Source of the DNA: Microbacterium pullorum
GTDB lineage: Bacteria > Actinomycetota > Actinomycetes > Actinomycetales > Microbacteriaceae
Assembly: GCF_014836535.1 (NCBI RefSeq)
Contig: NZ_JACSQP010000001.1
Span: 348,337-412,336 of the forward strand
Reading direction: 5' to 3'
DNA: 64,000 bases
The position numbers and the translations under genes were made by a program. The notes beneath the pieces were generated by a model that made no database searches, was not told where the DNA came from, and saw only the letters and a list, made by a program, of their open reading frames with translations. Every line of letters starts with the position of its first letter. Positions within the stretch are counted from its first letter, which is position 1. Of the stretch, positions 20,318 through 29,263 are shown in pieces.

Positions 20318-22084
20318 TCAGGCCTCGGGAGCGGTCGGGCGACGCAGTGGCTGCGTCTCGACGTCGAGGTGCTCCGCAGCGTCACGGGTCTGGGCGAGGG
20401 GGAAGGCCACGCGGAACGTCGCGCCCCCGCCCGGGGTGTCGCCGACGGCGATCGACCCGTGCAGCGCCTCGACGATGGCCGCGACGATCGACAGACCCAG
20501 GCCCGAGCCGCCCGTCTCACGGGTGCGGGACGTATCGGCGCGCCAGAAGCGCTGGAAGATCTTGTCGCGGATCTGCGGTGCCACGCCCTCGCCGTGATCG
20601 CTGACCGCGATCCACCCCATGCCGGCTTCGCGGTCGACCCCGACCGTCAGTTCGATGGGGGAGTCCTGGGGGCTGTAGCGGCGCGCGTTGCCGAGCAGGT
20701 TGGTCACGACCTGGCGGATGCGGTTCTCGTCGCCCAGCACCACGGGGGTGAGGGCGGCGGGCGGCACCGCTGTCGTGCGCTCGGGCCCGGTGGGGGCGGG
20801 GGCGAGCGCCTCGCCGTCCGTCGGCGGCTGCTTCGAGCGGCGGCGCAGCAGCGACAGAGTCGCACCCGCCAGGCCGCTCGGGGTGCCGGTGGCGCCGCGC
20901 TTGCGCTGCGGGTGGGTCTGGTCCTGCTCGTCGTCGTCGGCCTCGGACGCCGCAGGGGCGACTCCGCCGAGGGCGGTGGTGTCGAGCACGGTGACGGTGC
21001 GCAGCGGTGCGGCGGCCCGGGCATCGAGGGCGGCGTCGCGGGCGATGGGGCGCAGATCCACGGGCGCGAACACCAGGTCGCGGCGCTCGTCGAGCCGGGC
21101 GAGGGCCAGCAGGTCCTCCACCAGCACACCCATGCGGATCGCTTCCTTCTCGATGCGGTCCATCGACTGCGTCACCTGGTCCTCGCCCGAGATGGCGCCC
21201 ATGCGGTACAACTCGGCGTAGCCGCGGACCGTCACGAGGGGCGTCCGCAGCTCATGACTGGCATCCCCGATGAATCGCCGCATCTGGCGCACCGTGGCAT
21301 CCCGCTCGGACAGCGCCGCGTCGATGCGGCCGAGCATGGTGTTGATCGCCGCCTTCAGGCGCCCCACCTCGGTCGTGGTCGGTTCGATGTCGGTCATGCG
21401 CAGGCTGAAGTCGCCCGCCGCGATGGCGTCGGCGGTGGCCTCGACCTGCCCGAGGCTGCGGAAGGTGAGGGTGACGATCCAGCGCACGAGGAAGGCGCTC
21501 GCGATGACCGTGATGAGGGCGAGGAAGCTGTAGATGCCGAGGAACGACGCGAGGAACCGCTCGTTCGGCGCCGTCGGCAGCGTCACGAGCTGCGTGTAGA
21601 AGACACCGTTGGGGGTGTCTTCGATGCCGACCGCGGCGCGGTAGCCGGCGCCGCCCTCGGAGCTGCGCAGATCGAACACCGTGTTCGGCCCGAAGATCGT
21701 GGCCTGCTGCAGTGTGAAGGTCGCCGGGAACTCGGGCTCGGGCGCGCCGTTGCCGCCGCCGCTGGTGAGGAACGTCCCGTCAGGACCGTAGACGGCCACG
21801 AAGTAGCTCGTCGCGTCGGACTTCACCTCCAAGTCCTCGCCGTCCTCGGTGACCACTCCGGTGAAGACGCTGCTGACGGCATCCGTCACGGCCAGCTGCT
21901 GCACCTGCGCATCGAGGTTCGTGGCCATCGTGTTGCGGAGGAACGCCAGGGTGCCCACGCCCGCCGAGACGAGCCCGATGGCCAGCACCGCGACGGTGAC
22001 GCCGGTGACCTTCGCGCGCAGGCTGACGCCGCGCCACCATCGGGTCAGCGCGTCGTTCCTGCCTGCGTGGGCGGCTAGTGCCAC
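20318..22084 (-). CDS. Two-component sensor histidine kinase (TcrY/MtrB-like)
   Basis: A 588-residue membrane kinase. It has an N-terminal helix (about 25-50), an extracellular sensor region, a second helix (about 165-190), HAMP, a phosphoacceptor H-box FIGDASHELRTPLVT, and HATPase motifs NLLGNARRYS, DHGEGVAPQIRDKIF, RFWRADTSRTRETGGSGLGLSI. Unusual: about 75 residues of low-complexity acidic/basic/proline sequence interrupt the start of the ATPase domain, between TVTVLDTTALGG and VVLGDENRIRQ. The GTG start lies 4 nt after the response-regulator stop. The stimulus is unknown. Confidence 0.93.
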   Translation of the reverse strand: MALAAHAGRNDALTRWWRGVSLRAKVTGVTVAVLAIGLVSAGVGTLAFLRNTMATNLDAQVQQLAVTDAVSSVFTGVVTEDGEDLEVKSDATSYFVAVYGPDGTFLTSGGGNGAPEPEFPATFTLQQATIFGPNTVFDLRSSEGGAGYRAAVGIEDTPNGVFYTQLVTLPTAPNERFLASFLGIYSFLALITVIASAFLVRWIVTLTFRSLGQVEATADAIAAGDFSLRMTDIEPTTTEVGRLKAAINTMLGRIDAALSERDATVRQMRRFIGDASHELRTPLVTVRGYAELYRMGAISGEDQVTQSMDRIEKEAIRMGVLVEDLLALARLDERRDLVFAPVDLRPIARDAALDARAAAPLRTVTVLDTTALGGVAPAASEADDDEQDQTHPQRKRGATGTPSGLAGATLSLLRRRSKQPPTDGEALAPAPTGPERTTAVPPAALTPVVLGDENRIRQVVTNLLGNARRYSPQDSPIELTVGVDREAGMGWIAVSDHGEGVAPQIRDKIFQRFWRADTSRTRETGGSGLGLSIVAAIVEALHGSIAVGDTPGGGATFRVAFPLAQTRDAAEHLDVETQPLRRPTAPEA

Positions 22085-22088
22085 GAGG

Positions 22089-22781
22089 TCACGCCGTCTT
22101 GCCTGCCTTCAGCATGTAGCCGAAACCGCGTTTGGTCTGGATGAGGGGCTCCGAGGAGTGCGGGTCGATCTTGCGGCGCAGGTACGAGATGTAGCTCTCG
22201 ACGATGCCGGCGTCGCCGTTGAAGTCGTACTCCCACACGTGGTCGAGGATCTGCGCCTTGCTGAGCACCCGGTTGGGGTTGAGCATGAGGTAGCGCAGCA
22301 GCTTGAACTCGGTGGGGCTGAGATCGATCGACACGTCGCCGACGAGCACGTCGTGGGTGTCCTGGTCCATCGTCAGCTCGCCGGCGCGGATGATCGACTC
22401 CTCGTCGGCCTGCATCGTGCGGCGCAGGATCGCCTGGATGCGGGCGACGATCTCGTCGAGGCTGAACGGCTTGGTGACGTAGTCGTCGCCGCCGGCGTTG
22501 AGGCCGGTGATCTTGTCCTCGGTCTCGTCCTTCGCGGTGAGGAACAGGATCGGCGCGGTGTACCCGGCGCCGCGGAGGCGCTTGGTGACGCTGAAGCCGT
22601 TCATGTCGGGGAGCATGACGTCGAGGACGATGAGGTCTGGTTCCTCTTCGAGGACGGCCGAGATCGTCTGGGCGCCGTTCGAGACGGCGCGCACCTGGAA
22701 GCCGGCGAAACGCAGGCTCGTGATGAGCAGGTCGCGGATGTTCGGCTCGTCGTCGACGACAAGAATGCGCGGAGCGGTCAT
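22089..22781 (-). CDS. OmpR/PhoB-family response regulator
   Basis: A 230-residue regulator. The receiver domain has the acidic pocket DDEP, the phosphoacceptor Asp in DLIVLDVMLPDMNG, and the FLTAKDETEDK switch. The C-terminal winged helix contains DLSPTEFKLLRYLMLNPNRV and YISYLRRKID. It is the partner of the kinase immediately downstream. A CATAAT -10 (plus strand ATTATG 22788-22793) ends 7 nt before the ATG, so the operon mRNA is probably leaderless. Confidence 0.95.
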   Translation of the reverse strand: MTAPRILVVDDEPNIRDLLITSLRFAGFQVRAVSNGAQTISAVLEEEPDLIVLDVMLPDMNGFSVTKRLRGAGYTAPILFLTAKDETEDKITGLNAGGDDYVTKPFSLDEIVARIQAILRRTMQADEESIIRAGELTMDQDTHDVLVGDVSIDLSPTEFKLLRYLMLNPNRVLSKAQILDHVWEYDFNGDAGIVESYISYLRRKIDPHSSEPLIQTKRGFGYMLKAGKTA

Positions 22782-22868
22782 GCCCTCATTATGGCCACCG
22801 AACCCATGCGCTGTCTGGATGCCCGCCGGAGCGGCTCCGATCGGGCGCCGGCCGCCGAGCGCCGCGTG

Positions 22869-22943
22869 CTGTCGGAATTCAGGCTGTGCGGGCGTGGGCG
22901 CGGTTTTCTGCGGGGGTGCGGGCCTGCCCGCCTGAATCCCGAC
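22869..22943. repeat. Palindromic element, copy 1 of 2
   Basis: Arms CTGTCGGAATTCAGGC (22869-22884) and GCCTGAATCCCGAC (22930-22943) form an inverted repeat with one mismatch, separated by GC-rich sequence starting TGTGCGGGCGTGG. A second, better preserved copy lies 193 bp downstream. The gap 22782-23168 between two gene ends and starts holds no gene I can support, only these elements and GGTGCCGGTGTCGGTGCCGG simple repeats. Confidence 0.8.
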
Positions 22944-23061
22944 GGGGTGGGCGGCGGCACCGGTGCCGGTGTCGGTGCCGGTGATGGGGCGTGCGGCCGT
23001 TGCGGCTGGCGCAGCGGGTGCCGCGGCCTCCGGTGGGAACTGTGGCCGATCGGGCAGTCCG

Positions 23062-23138
23062 CTGTCGGAATTCAGGCTCAGCGGGCGTGGCCGCGGGCAT
23101 GGCGCCGCGGAACGGGTCGACAGCCTGAATTCCGACAG
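23062..23138. repeat. Palindromic element, copy 2 of 2
   Basis: Arms CTGTCGGAATTCAGGCT (23062-23078) and AGCCTGAATTCCGACAG (23122-23138) are a perfect 17-bp inverted repeat with a 43-nt loop. The loop starts CAGCGGGCGTGG, similar to copy 1. It lies just before the end of the XPB gene and could also act as its transcription terminator (minus strand). Confidence 0.85.
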
Positions 23139-23168
23139 GGCGAGCGGCGGGGTCGCGGGGACGCGGGG

Positions 23169-24827
23169 TCAGGCGGCGGCGACCTGGTCGGCGTCGAGGA
23201 TCGTGTACGAGTAGCCCTGCTCGGCGAGGAACCGCTGCCGGTTCTGGGCGAAGTCCTGGTCGACGGTGTCGCGCGCGATGAGGGTGTAGAAGCTCGCCGT
23301 GTGCCCGTTGGTCTTGGGGCGCAGCAGGCGTCCGAGGCGCTGCGCCTCCTCCTGGCGGGAGCCGAACGACCCCGACACCTGAATGGCGACGGATGCCTCG
23401 GGCAGGTCGATCGAGAAGTTCGCGACCTTCGACACCACCAGCACCGGCACCTCGCCGACCCGGAACTGCTGGTACAGCGTCTCGCGCTCGTCCACCGGCA
23501 CGGCTCCGGTGATCTTGGGCGCGCCGAGCGCCTCGGCGAGCTCGTCGATCTGGTCGAGGTACTGCCCGATCACCAGGATCTGCTCGCCCTTGTGACGGGC
23601 CACGAGGTCGCGCACCACGTCGATCTTCACCGGCGCGGTGGCGGCGAGGCGGTAGCGGTCCTCATCGGCGGATGCGGCGTACTCCAGTCGCTCGTCGACG
23701 GGGAGGTCCACGCGCACTTCGTAGCAGACGGCGGGGGAGATGAACCCCTGGGCCTCGATCTCCTTCCACGGCGCATCGAACCGCTTCGGTCCGATGAGGC
23801 TGAACACGTCGCCCTCGCGGCCGTCCTCGCGCACGAGGGTGGCGGTGAGGCCCAGGCGGCGGCGCGCCTGCAGGTCGGCGGTGAGCTTGAACACCGGAGC
23901 GGGGAGCAGATGCACCTCGTCGTAGACGATGAGTCCCCAATCCAGCGCGTCCAGCAGCGACAGGTGGGCGTACTGGCCACCGCGCTTGGCGGTGAGGATC
24001 TGGTAGGTCGCGATCGTGACCGGCTTGATCTCCTTGACCTGCCCGGAGTATTCGCCGATCTCCTCGGCGGTCAGGCTGGTGCGCTTGAGCAGCTCATCGC
24101 GCCACTGCCGGGCGCTGACGGTGTTGGTCACGAGGATGAGGGTCGTCGTCTTCGTCGCGGCCATGGCCCCGGCGCCCACGAGCGTCTTGCCGGCGCCACA
24201 GGGCAGCACGACCACGCCCGAACCGCCGTCGGAGAAGATGTCCACCGCGGTGCGCTGGTACGGCCGCAATGACCATCCGTCTTCGGCCAGTTCGATCGGG
24301 TGCGGCGTGCCGGGGGTGTAGCCTGCGTGGTCCTCGGCGGGCCAGCCGATCTTCAGCAGTTCCTGCTTGATCTGCCCGCGCGCCCACGCGTCGACGACGA
24401 AGGTGTCGGGGGTGGGGCGGCCGATGAGAAGCGGGCTGATGCGCTTGTTGCGCGAGACCTCGGCGAGCACCGCGTTGTCGGTCGAGCGCAGCACCAGCAC
24501 ACCCTCGCCGAAGCCCTCGACGTCGGCGCGTTCGATGACCAGGCGCCCGTAGCGGTTGACCGTCTCGCGCAGGTCCATCGACACCGATGCCGGCACCGGG
24601 AACCGCGACCAGCGGTCGAGGGTCGCGAGCATGTCGTCGGCGTCGTGGCCGGCCGCCCTCGCATTCCACAGGCCCAGCCGGGTGATGCGGTACGTGTGGA
24701 TGTGCTCGGGTGCGCGCTCGAGCTCGGCGAAGATCGCGAGCTCGTGGCGCGCGGTTTCGGCGTCCGGGTGGGCTACTTCGAGCAGCACCGTCCGGTCGCT
24801 CTGCACGATGAGGGGGCCGTCAGCCAT
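23169..24827 (-). CDS. DNA repair helicase, bacterial XPB
   Basis: A 552-residue superfamily-2 helicase. N-terminal damage-recognition-like domain (about 1-175); then RecA-1 with LRPYQRTAVD, Walker A CGAGKT, DEVH box (IVYDEVHLLPA), TATLVREDG including the R-E-D motif; then RecA-2 with QEEAQRLGRLLRP (motif VI). This architecture defines bacterial XPB, a 3'-5' helicase of nucleotide-excision repair or transcription. ATG 24827 is chosen because a TAGACT -10 (24836-24841, minus) lies 9 nt before it; the upstream TTG at 24836 overlaps the -10. The helicase-associated gene lies 39 nt upstream. Confidence 0.93.
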   Translation of the reverse strand: MADGPLIVQSDRTVLLEVAHPDAETARHELAIFAELERAPEHIHTYRITRLGLWNARAAGHDADDMLATLDRWSRFPVPASVSMDLRETVNRYGRLVIERADVEGFGEGVLVLRSTDNAVLAEVSRNKRISPLLIGRPTPDTFVVDAWARGQIKQELLKIGWPAEDHAGYTPGTPHPIELAEDGWSLRPYQRTAVDIFSDGGSGVVVLPCGAGKTLVGAGAMAATKTTTLILVTNTVSARQWRDELLKRTSLTAEEIGEYSGQVKEIKPVTIATYQILTAKRGGQYAHLSLLDALDWGLIVYDEVHLLPAPVFKLTADLQARRRLGLTATLVREDGREGDVFSLIGPKRFDAPWKEIEAQGFISPAVCYEVRVDLPVDERLEYAASADEDRYRLAATAPVKIDVVRDLVARHKGEQILVIGQYLDQIDELAEALGAPKITGAVPVDERETLYQQFRVGEVPVLVVSKVANFSIDLPEASVAIQVSGSFGSRQEEAQRLGRLLRPKTNGHTASFYTLIARDTVDQDFAQNRQRFLAEQGYSYTILDADQVAAA

Positions 24828-24866
24828 AGCGGACAAGTCTAGTCCGCCGGGGGAGGTCGGCGGCCG

Positions 24867-26576
24867 TCAGGCCACCGGATGCACGGCTTCGATGCTCGTG
24901 ACCGGCAGCGTGCGCTCGACGTCGGCGGCGCGGTCGCGCCCGCGCAGGCGCCCGCCGCCCATGCCACTGGCCTCGAGCGTGAAGTCGCGGGTCGAACCGT
25001 CGGGCAGGCGCACCGTGACGACGATGACGGCCTTGGCGCGCACCGCCTGCTCCAGTTCGCGGCCGAGCCACGCGGCATCCGAGTCGGATCCCTGCGCGGT
25101 ACGCAGCCGGGTGAGCAGCGGCGCGTAGCGGTTCTCAGGCTCGGGCGCCGGTTCGGATGCCAGGCGGTGGCGCATCACGGTGCGGCTGTGGCCCGCGGCA
25201 TCCTGCATGCCGACGGGGTAGCGGGCGTCGGCGAGCATCCAGAAGACGGTGTCGGCGCTCGAGCGCGAGGCGAGGCCCTGCGCGTCGCGCACGAATCCGA
25301 GGGGGCGCAGCGCCTGGTCGACGGCGAGGGTGTCGATGACGGCGGGGTCGTCGCTGCGCACGAGGGTGTGGGTGGATGCCGGATCGTCGATGACCCGGAT
25401 CAGCCCGTGCCGCGCGGCGGTGCGTTCGATCTCGTACGCGAGCGGCTGGGGGAGCCCGGTGAGTGAGAGGGAGGTGAGGAACTCGCGCAGCGTCTCGGCG
25501 GTCTCGCCGCCGGTGATGGCCGCGCCGATCGACTCCGATGTGAAGCGGTAGCTCGACGCCTGCGCCCGCGATTCCCGCACGGCCATGGTGCGCAGCCGCA
25601 TGTCGAGGTTCGGCGCGAGGGGGCCGGGGGCGATGGCGGTGAGGTCGTTCTGCAGGAAGACGCGGTCGACTTCCGAGGGCAGCAGCGCCCGCATCTCGGA
25701 GAGGTCGATGTCGCCGCCGGCGGCGAGTGCGCGCGTCCACGGCGCGCTCGAGCCGTCGGAACCGATGAGCGCCCAGCGGTGCATGAGTGCGCGCCAGCGC
25801 TCGGCGTGGGGCGGCCATGACGGGTCGAACGGGTACGCGCTCGCCCACTCGGCGGGGTCGATCCAGCCGCCGTCGGCGGAGCGCAGCGCCGCCGGCAGGG
25901 CGTCGCGCAGGCGCCGGGCGACCTCGCCCCAGCGGTCGACGGTGCCCGCCTGCAACCAGGCGAGCCCGGCCCGGGTGACGAGCCATTCCTTGTCGGTGGG
26001 GGCGGTGAGCCCGGCGGCCTCCGACAGCGCGACGAGCTGGTCGGCCGTGGCCGGGTCATCGACGATGCCCGCTTCCATCAGTCGTCGCCGCTCGGTGGCG
26101 CCGAGTGCGCCCGACCCGATGCGGGTGAGCGGCGAGGCCAGCGCGAGCTGCAGGATGTCGGCGAGGGTCGCGGCGGCGGTGAAGGCGCGTTCGGCGGCTG
26201 CGGCATCCGATTCCGGCTCACCGGCGGATGCCGTGGCAGGCGGAGCCGCAGGAGGGAGCGCTGCGACGGTGTCGGCGACGGTGCGGTACACGGTGCCGTC
26301 GGGGGCGACGAGCGCGCGGGCGGTCAGCGCTGCGCGCGCGGGCTCGGGTACCTCGCCGTCGCCGGCGGCGAGGAGCGCGTCGGCGAGCGGTCGCGGCAGC
26401 ACGGCCAGGGCGCGGGTGAGTGCGGGGGTGTCCTGCAGGGCCTCGGCGGCGTCGAAGAAGTCGTGCCACGACACGGTGGGGGAGATGCCGCGTTCGGCGA
26501 GCAGGGCCGCGAGCGCGGCGTCGTCCTGCGTCGCGAGCCAGGTCGCGAGTGCGCGGGAATCTGCCGGATGAGGCAC
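24867..26576 (-). CDS. Helicase-associated domain protein (XPB/Ssl2-like partner)
   Basis: A 569-residue protein of the helicase-associated family regularly encoded beside actinobacterial XPB. The N-terminal third is helical (LATWLATQDDAALAALLAERG). The C-terminal part (FLQNDLTAIAPGPLAPNLDMRLRT, then RHGLIRVIDDPASTHTLVRSDD) is the Helicase_C_3/XPB-like domain without Walker motifs. It is therefore probably a non-ATPase partner or loader. The GTG start at 26576 is 1 bp from the stop of the upstream membrane protein, so three genes form one minus-strand operon. Confidence 0.82.
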   Translation of the reverse strand: MPHPADSRALATWLATQDDAALAALLAERGISPTVSWHDFFDAAEALQDTPALTRALAVLPRPLADALLAAGDGEVPEPARAALTARALVAPDGTVYRTVADTVAALPPAAPPATASAGEPESDAAAAERAFTAAATLADILQLALASPLTRIGSGALGATERRRLMEAGIVDDPATADQLVALSEAAGLTAPTDKEWLVTRAGLAWLQAGTVDRWGEVARRLRDALPAALRSADGGWIDPAEWASAYPFDPSWPPHAERWRALMHRWALIGSDGSSAPWTRALAAGGDIDLSEMRALLPSEVDRVFLQNDLTAIAPGPLAPNLDMRLRTMAVRESRAQASSYRFTSESIGAAITGGETAETLREFLTSLSLTGLPQPLAYEIERTAARHGLIRVIDDPASTHTLVRSDDPAVIDTLAVDQALRPLGFVRDAQGLASRSSADTVFWMLADARYPVGMQDAAGHSRTVMRHRLASEPAPEPENRYAPLLTRLRTAQGSDSDAAWLGRELEQAVRAKAVIVVTVRLPDGSTRDFTLEASGMGGGRLRGRDRAADVERTLPVTSIEAVHPVA

Positions 26577-26577
26577 G

Positions 26578-26844
26578 TCAGCTCGCCTTGTTGGCGCGTG
26601 CCCTTCGCACGAAGCTCATGATCACGAGGGTGATCAGCAGGATGAAGGCGAGGGGCGGAGCGAACCAGACGATCGCGCCCACCGTCGGCCAGATCCCCTC
26701 TTGCATGTCGCCGCCGGTCGCGGAGCCGATCATGATCGCCACGAAGCTCACGATCGACAGCAGCAGCAGACCGAACGACATGAACGCGAGGATGCGGTCG
26801 ATGCGGCGGATCGGCAGGTCCTCGCCGGGGGTGCGTGTGCTCAT
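26578..26844 (-). CDS. Small two-helix membrane protein
   Basis: An 88-residue protein with two hydrophobic helices (ILAFMSFGLLLLSIVSFVAIMI and WFAPPLAFILLITLVIMSF) joined by a short loop, ending in a basic tail. No family function is recognised. It heads the operon with the helicase genes. The ATG at 26844 is 8 nt after a TAGGCT -10 (26852-26857, minus). An alternative ATG at 26847 would be only 5 nt from it. Confidence 0.72.
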   Translation of the reverse strand: MSTRTPGEDLPIRRIDRILAFMSFGLLLLSIVSFVAIMIGSATGGDMQEGIWPTVGAIVWFAPPLAFILLITLVIMSFVRRARANKAS

Positions 26845-26948
26845 CATCGCCAGCCTACTGGGTGGCCGGTGCCGTAGGCTGTTGAGGGGTCCGATCGGCC
26901 CACTTCTGGCGTCCTGCCCCGCGCAGGCTCGACTTCAACGAGGTTCGC

Positions 26949-27332
26949 ATGCCCACCGGCAAAGTCAGGTTCTACGACGAGGAGAAGGGGTTCGGCTTCA
27001 TCTCCGCCGATGACGGTCAGGACGTGTTCCTGCACGCCACTGCCCTCCCCGCCGGTATCACCGCGCTCAAGCCCGGCACGCGGCTGGAGTTCGGCGTCGC
27101 CGACGGCAAGCGCGGTCTGCAGGCGCTCTCGGTGCGCGTGCTCGAGGCTCCGGTGAGCCTGTCCAAGCGCACCCGCAAGCCCGCCGACGACATGGCGATC
27201 ATCGTCGAGGATCTCGTGAAGCTGCTCGACGGCATCGGTGGCGACCTGCGTCGCGGTCGCTACCCCAGTGGCCCCCACGCCCAGAAGATCGCCGCCGTGC
27301 TGCGCAAGGTCGCTGATGACTTCGAAGCCTGA
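26949..27332 (+). CDS. Cold-shock-domain protein with C-terminal extension
   Basis: A 127-residue protein: an N-terminal CSD with RNP1 KGFGFIS and RNP2 VFLHA (residues 3-65), then about 60 residues with SLSKRTRKPADDMAIIVEDL and SGPHAQKIAAVLRKVADDF. The extension matches long actinobacterial cold-shock proteins of the CspB type. Probably an RNA-binding regulator. The DUF3027 gene starts 17 nt before its stop, so the pair is translationally coupled. Confidence 0.9.
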   Translation: MPTGKVRFYDEEKGFGFISADDGQDVFLHATALPAGITALKPGTRLEFGVADGKRGLQALSVRVLEAPVSLSKRTRKPADDMAIIVEDLVKLLDGIGGDLRRGRYPSGPHAQKIAAVLRKVADDFEA

Positions 27333-27975
27333 GGTTGCCGACGAGCGGCTGCTCGGCGCACATGACCTCGCCCTCGCCGCGCTGCGCGAGGTGACCCCCG
27401 AGTCGACCATCGGTGACGCCGCGGGCTACACGCTCGAAGAGGACGGTGTGGTCTCGCTGCGGTTCAACAACCGGCTCGCGGGCTACCCGGGCTGGTTCTG
27501 GACCGTGAGTGTCGCAGCCGTCGAAGGCGCCGAGCCGACCGTGCTCGAGGTCGAACTGCTGCCCGGTGACGGTGCGCTGCTGGCCCCCGAGTGGGTGCCG
27601 TGGGCGGTGCGGCTGGCCGAGTACCAGGCTGCGCAGGCCGTGCAGGCGGCCGTCGCCGCCGAATCCGGCGAGGGCGCGGCATCTGAAGATGACGACGAGG
27701 AGGATGCCGACGTCGACGACCTCGACGACCTCGATGCGTCGGACTTCGATGACGACGGCTCGGCGATTCTGCACGGGGGCGACCTCGACGGCGTGGACAT
27801 CGATGAGCTCGACGAGAGCGGCAACAACGACGACGAGTCCGACGACGACTCGGCGGACTCCGACGACGACTCCGAAGACGGCGACGACTCCGAAGACGAC
27901 GAAGACGGCGACGACGACTCCGACGAAGACGGCGACGACGAAGACGACGAGCCCGAGAACGACGCCGGGCGCTGA
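27316..27975 (+). CDS. DUF3027 protein with a long acidic tail
   Basis: A 219-residue protein. The first 125 residues are the DUF3027 domain (LAALREVTPESTIGDAAGY; GYPGWFWTVSVA; LLPGDGALLAPEWVPWAVRL). The rest is an extreme Asp/Glu/Ser tail coded by GAC/GAC/TCC-like repeats. Function is unknown; acidic tails often mediate electrostatic contact with basic RNA- or DNA-binding partners. The overlap with the cold-shock gene suggests a joint role (inference). Confidence 0.88.
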   Translation: MTSKPEVADERLLGAHDLALAALREVTPESTIGDAAGYTLEEDGVVSLRFNNRLAGYPGWFWTVSVAAVEGAEPTVLEVELLPGDGALLAPEWVPWAVRLAEYQAAQAVQAAVAAESGEGAASEDDDEEDADVDDLDDLDASDFDDDGSAILHGGDLDGVDIDELDESGNNDDESDDDSADSDDDSEDGDDSEDDEDGDDDSDEDGDDEDDEPENDAGR

Positions 27976-27988
27976 GCCCGCCGACGAC

Positions 27989-28021
27989 GAAGGCGCCGCC
28001 CCCGTGGGGAGCGGCGCCTTC
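27989..28021. terminator. Bidirectional terminator between DUF3027 and serC
   Basis: GAAGGCGCCGC (27989-27999) pairs perfectly with GCGGCGCCTTC (28011-28021). On the plus strand it is followed by GCTGTTTC and on the minus strand by GTCGTCGG. It sits between two convergent gene ends. Confidence 0.85.
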
Positions 28022-28041
28022 GCTGTTTCGGCCGGGCGGCC

Positions 28042-29154
28042 TCAGAGGTTCTCGACGATGTAGTCGATGCAGCGGATGAGCTGGCGCACGTCGTCGGGCT
28101 CGATCGAGACGAATGTCGCGACGCGCAGCTGGTTGCGCCCGAGCTTGCGGTACGGCTCGGTGTCGACGATGCCGTTGCCGCGCAGGTTCGCGGCCACGGC
28201 CGCGGCATCCACTGAGTCGTCGAAGTCCACCGTCACCACGACGGGGGAGCGGTCGGCGGGATCGGCCACGAACGGCGTCGCGTACGACGAGGCCTCGGCC
28301 CAGTCGTAGAGCGCCGCCGACGACTCGTGCGTGCGGGCATCGGCCCACTGCAGGCCGCCGTTGCCGATGATCCAGTCGAGCTGGTTGTCGAGCAGGTAGA
28401 GGGTCGTCAGCGCAGGCGTGTTGAGCGTCTGGTTGAGGCGCGAGTTGTCGAGCGCGTTCTTCAAGCTCAGGAACTCGGGGATGTAGCGCCCGGATGCCGC
28501 GACGCGCTCGATGCGCTCGACGGCGGCCGGCGAGACGAAGGCGAACCACAGGCCGCCGTCGGAGCCGAGGTTCTTCTGCGGGGCGAAGTAGTAGACGTCG
28601 GACTGCGACACCGAGAAGTCGATGCCGCCGGCGGCGCTCGTCGCGTCGATGACGGTGAGGGCGCCCTCGTCGCCGTGGACACGCTCGACGGGGGCGGCCA
28701 CCCCAGTGGACGTCTCGTTGTGGGTCCAGGCGTAGACGTCGACGCCCTCGACCGGCTCGGCGACGGCGCGCGTGCCGGGCTCGGCCTTGCGCACGTCGGG
28801 GGCGTCGAGCCACGGCGCAGCGGCCGCGGCGGCGAACTTGCCCCCGAACTCGCCGAACACCAGGTTCTGGCTGCGGCGTTCGATGAGACCGAACGCGGCG
28901 GCATCCCAGAATGCGCTCGAGCCACCGTTGCCGAGGATCACCTCGTATCCGTCGGGCAGGCGGAAGACCTCGCCGAGGTTGGCGCGGACGCTGCCGACGA
29001 GCTTCTTCACCGGCGCCTGGCGGTGCGAAGTGCCGAGCACCGCGAGGCCCGGGCCGACGAGCGCGGCGATCTGGTCGGCGCGCACCTTGGAGGGGCCGCA
29101 GCCGAAGCGTCCGTCAGTGGGCAGGATCTCGCGGGGCAGCGTCACGTGGGCCAT
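28042..29154 (-). CDS. serC: Phosphoserine aminotransferase
   Basis: A 370-residue PLP enzyme converting 3-phosphohydroxypyruvate to phosphoserine in serine and vitamin B6 synthesis. Visible: REILPTDGRFGCGPSKVR start, GTSHRQAPVK, HNETSTGVAAP, and the PLP lysine in FAPQKNLGSDGG (K194). This is the actinobacterial SerC type. A TACAAT -10 (plus ATTGTA 29161-29166) is 7 nt before the ATG, so it is leaderless. Confidence 0.96.
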   Translation of the reverse strand: MAHVTLPREILPTDGRFGCGPSKVRADQIAALVGPGLAVLGTSHRQAPVKKLVGSVRANLGEVFRLPDGYEVILGNGGSSAFWDAAAFGLIERRSQNLVFGEFGGKFAAAAAAPWLDAPDVRKAEPGTRAVAEPVEGVDVYAWTHNETSTGVAAPVERVHGDEGALTVIDATSAAGGIDFSVSQSDVYYFAPQKNLGSDGGLWFAFVSPAAVERIERVAASGRYIPEFLSLKNALDNSRLNQTLNTPALTTLYLLDNQLDWIIGNGGLQWADARTHESSAALYDWAEASSYATPFVADPADRSPVVVTVDFDDSVDAAAVAANLRGNGIVDTEPYRKLGRNQLRVATFVSIEPDDVRQLIRCIDYIVENL

Positions 29155-29263
29155 GTGCCGATTGTAGGGCCGCGCGCGACGCGGGCCCGGTCAGCCGGGG
29201 CCGGGGTCGGGGGTGCGGGATAGGCTGGGAGGCGCTGAATTCGCCCCCGACATCGAGGCTGCC

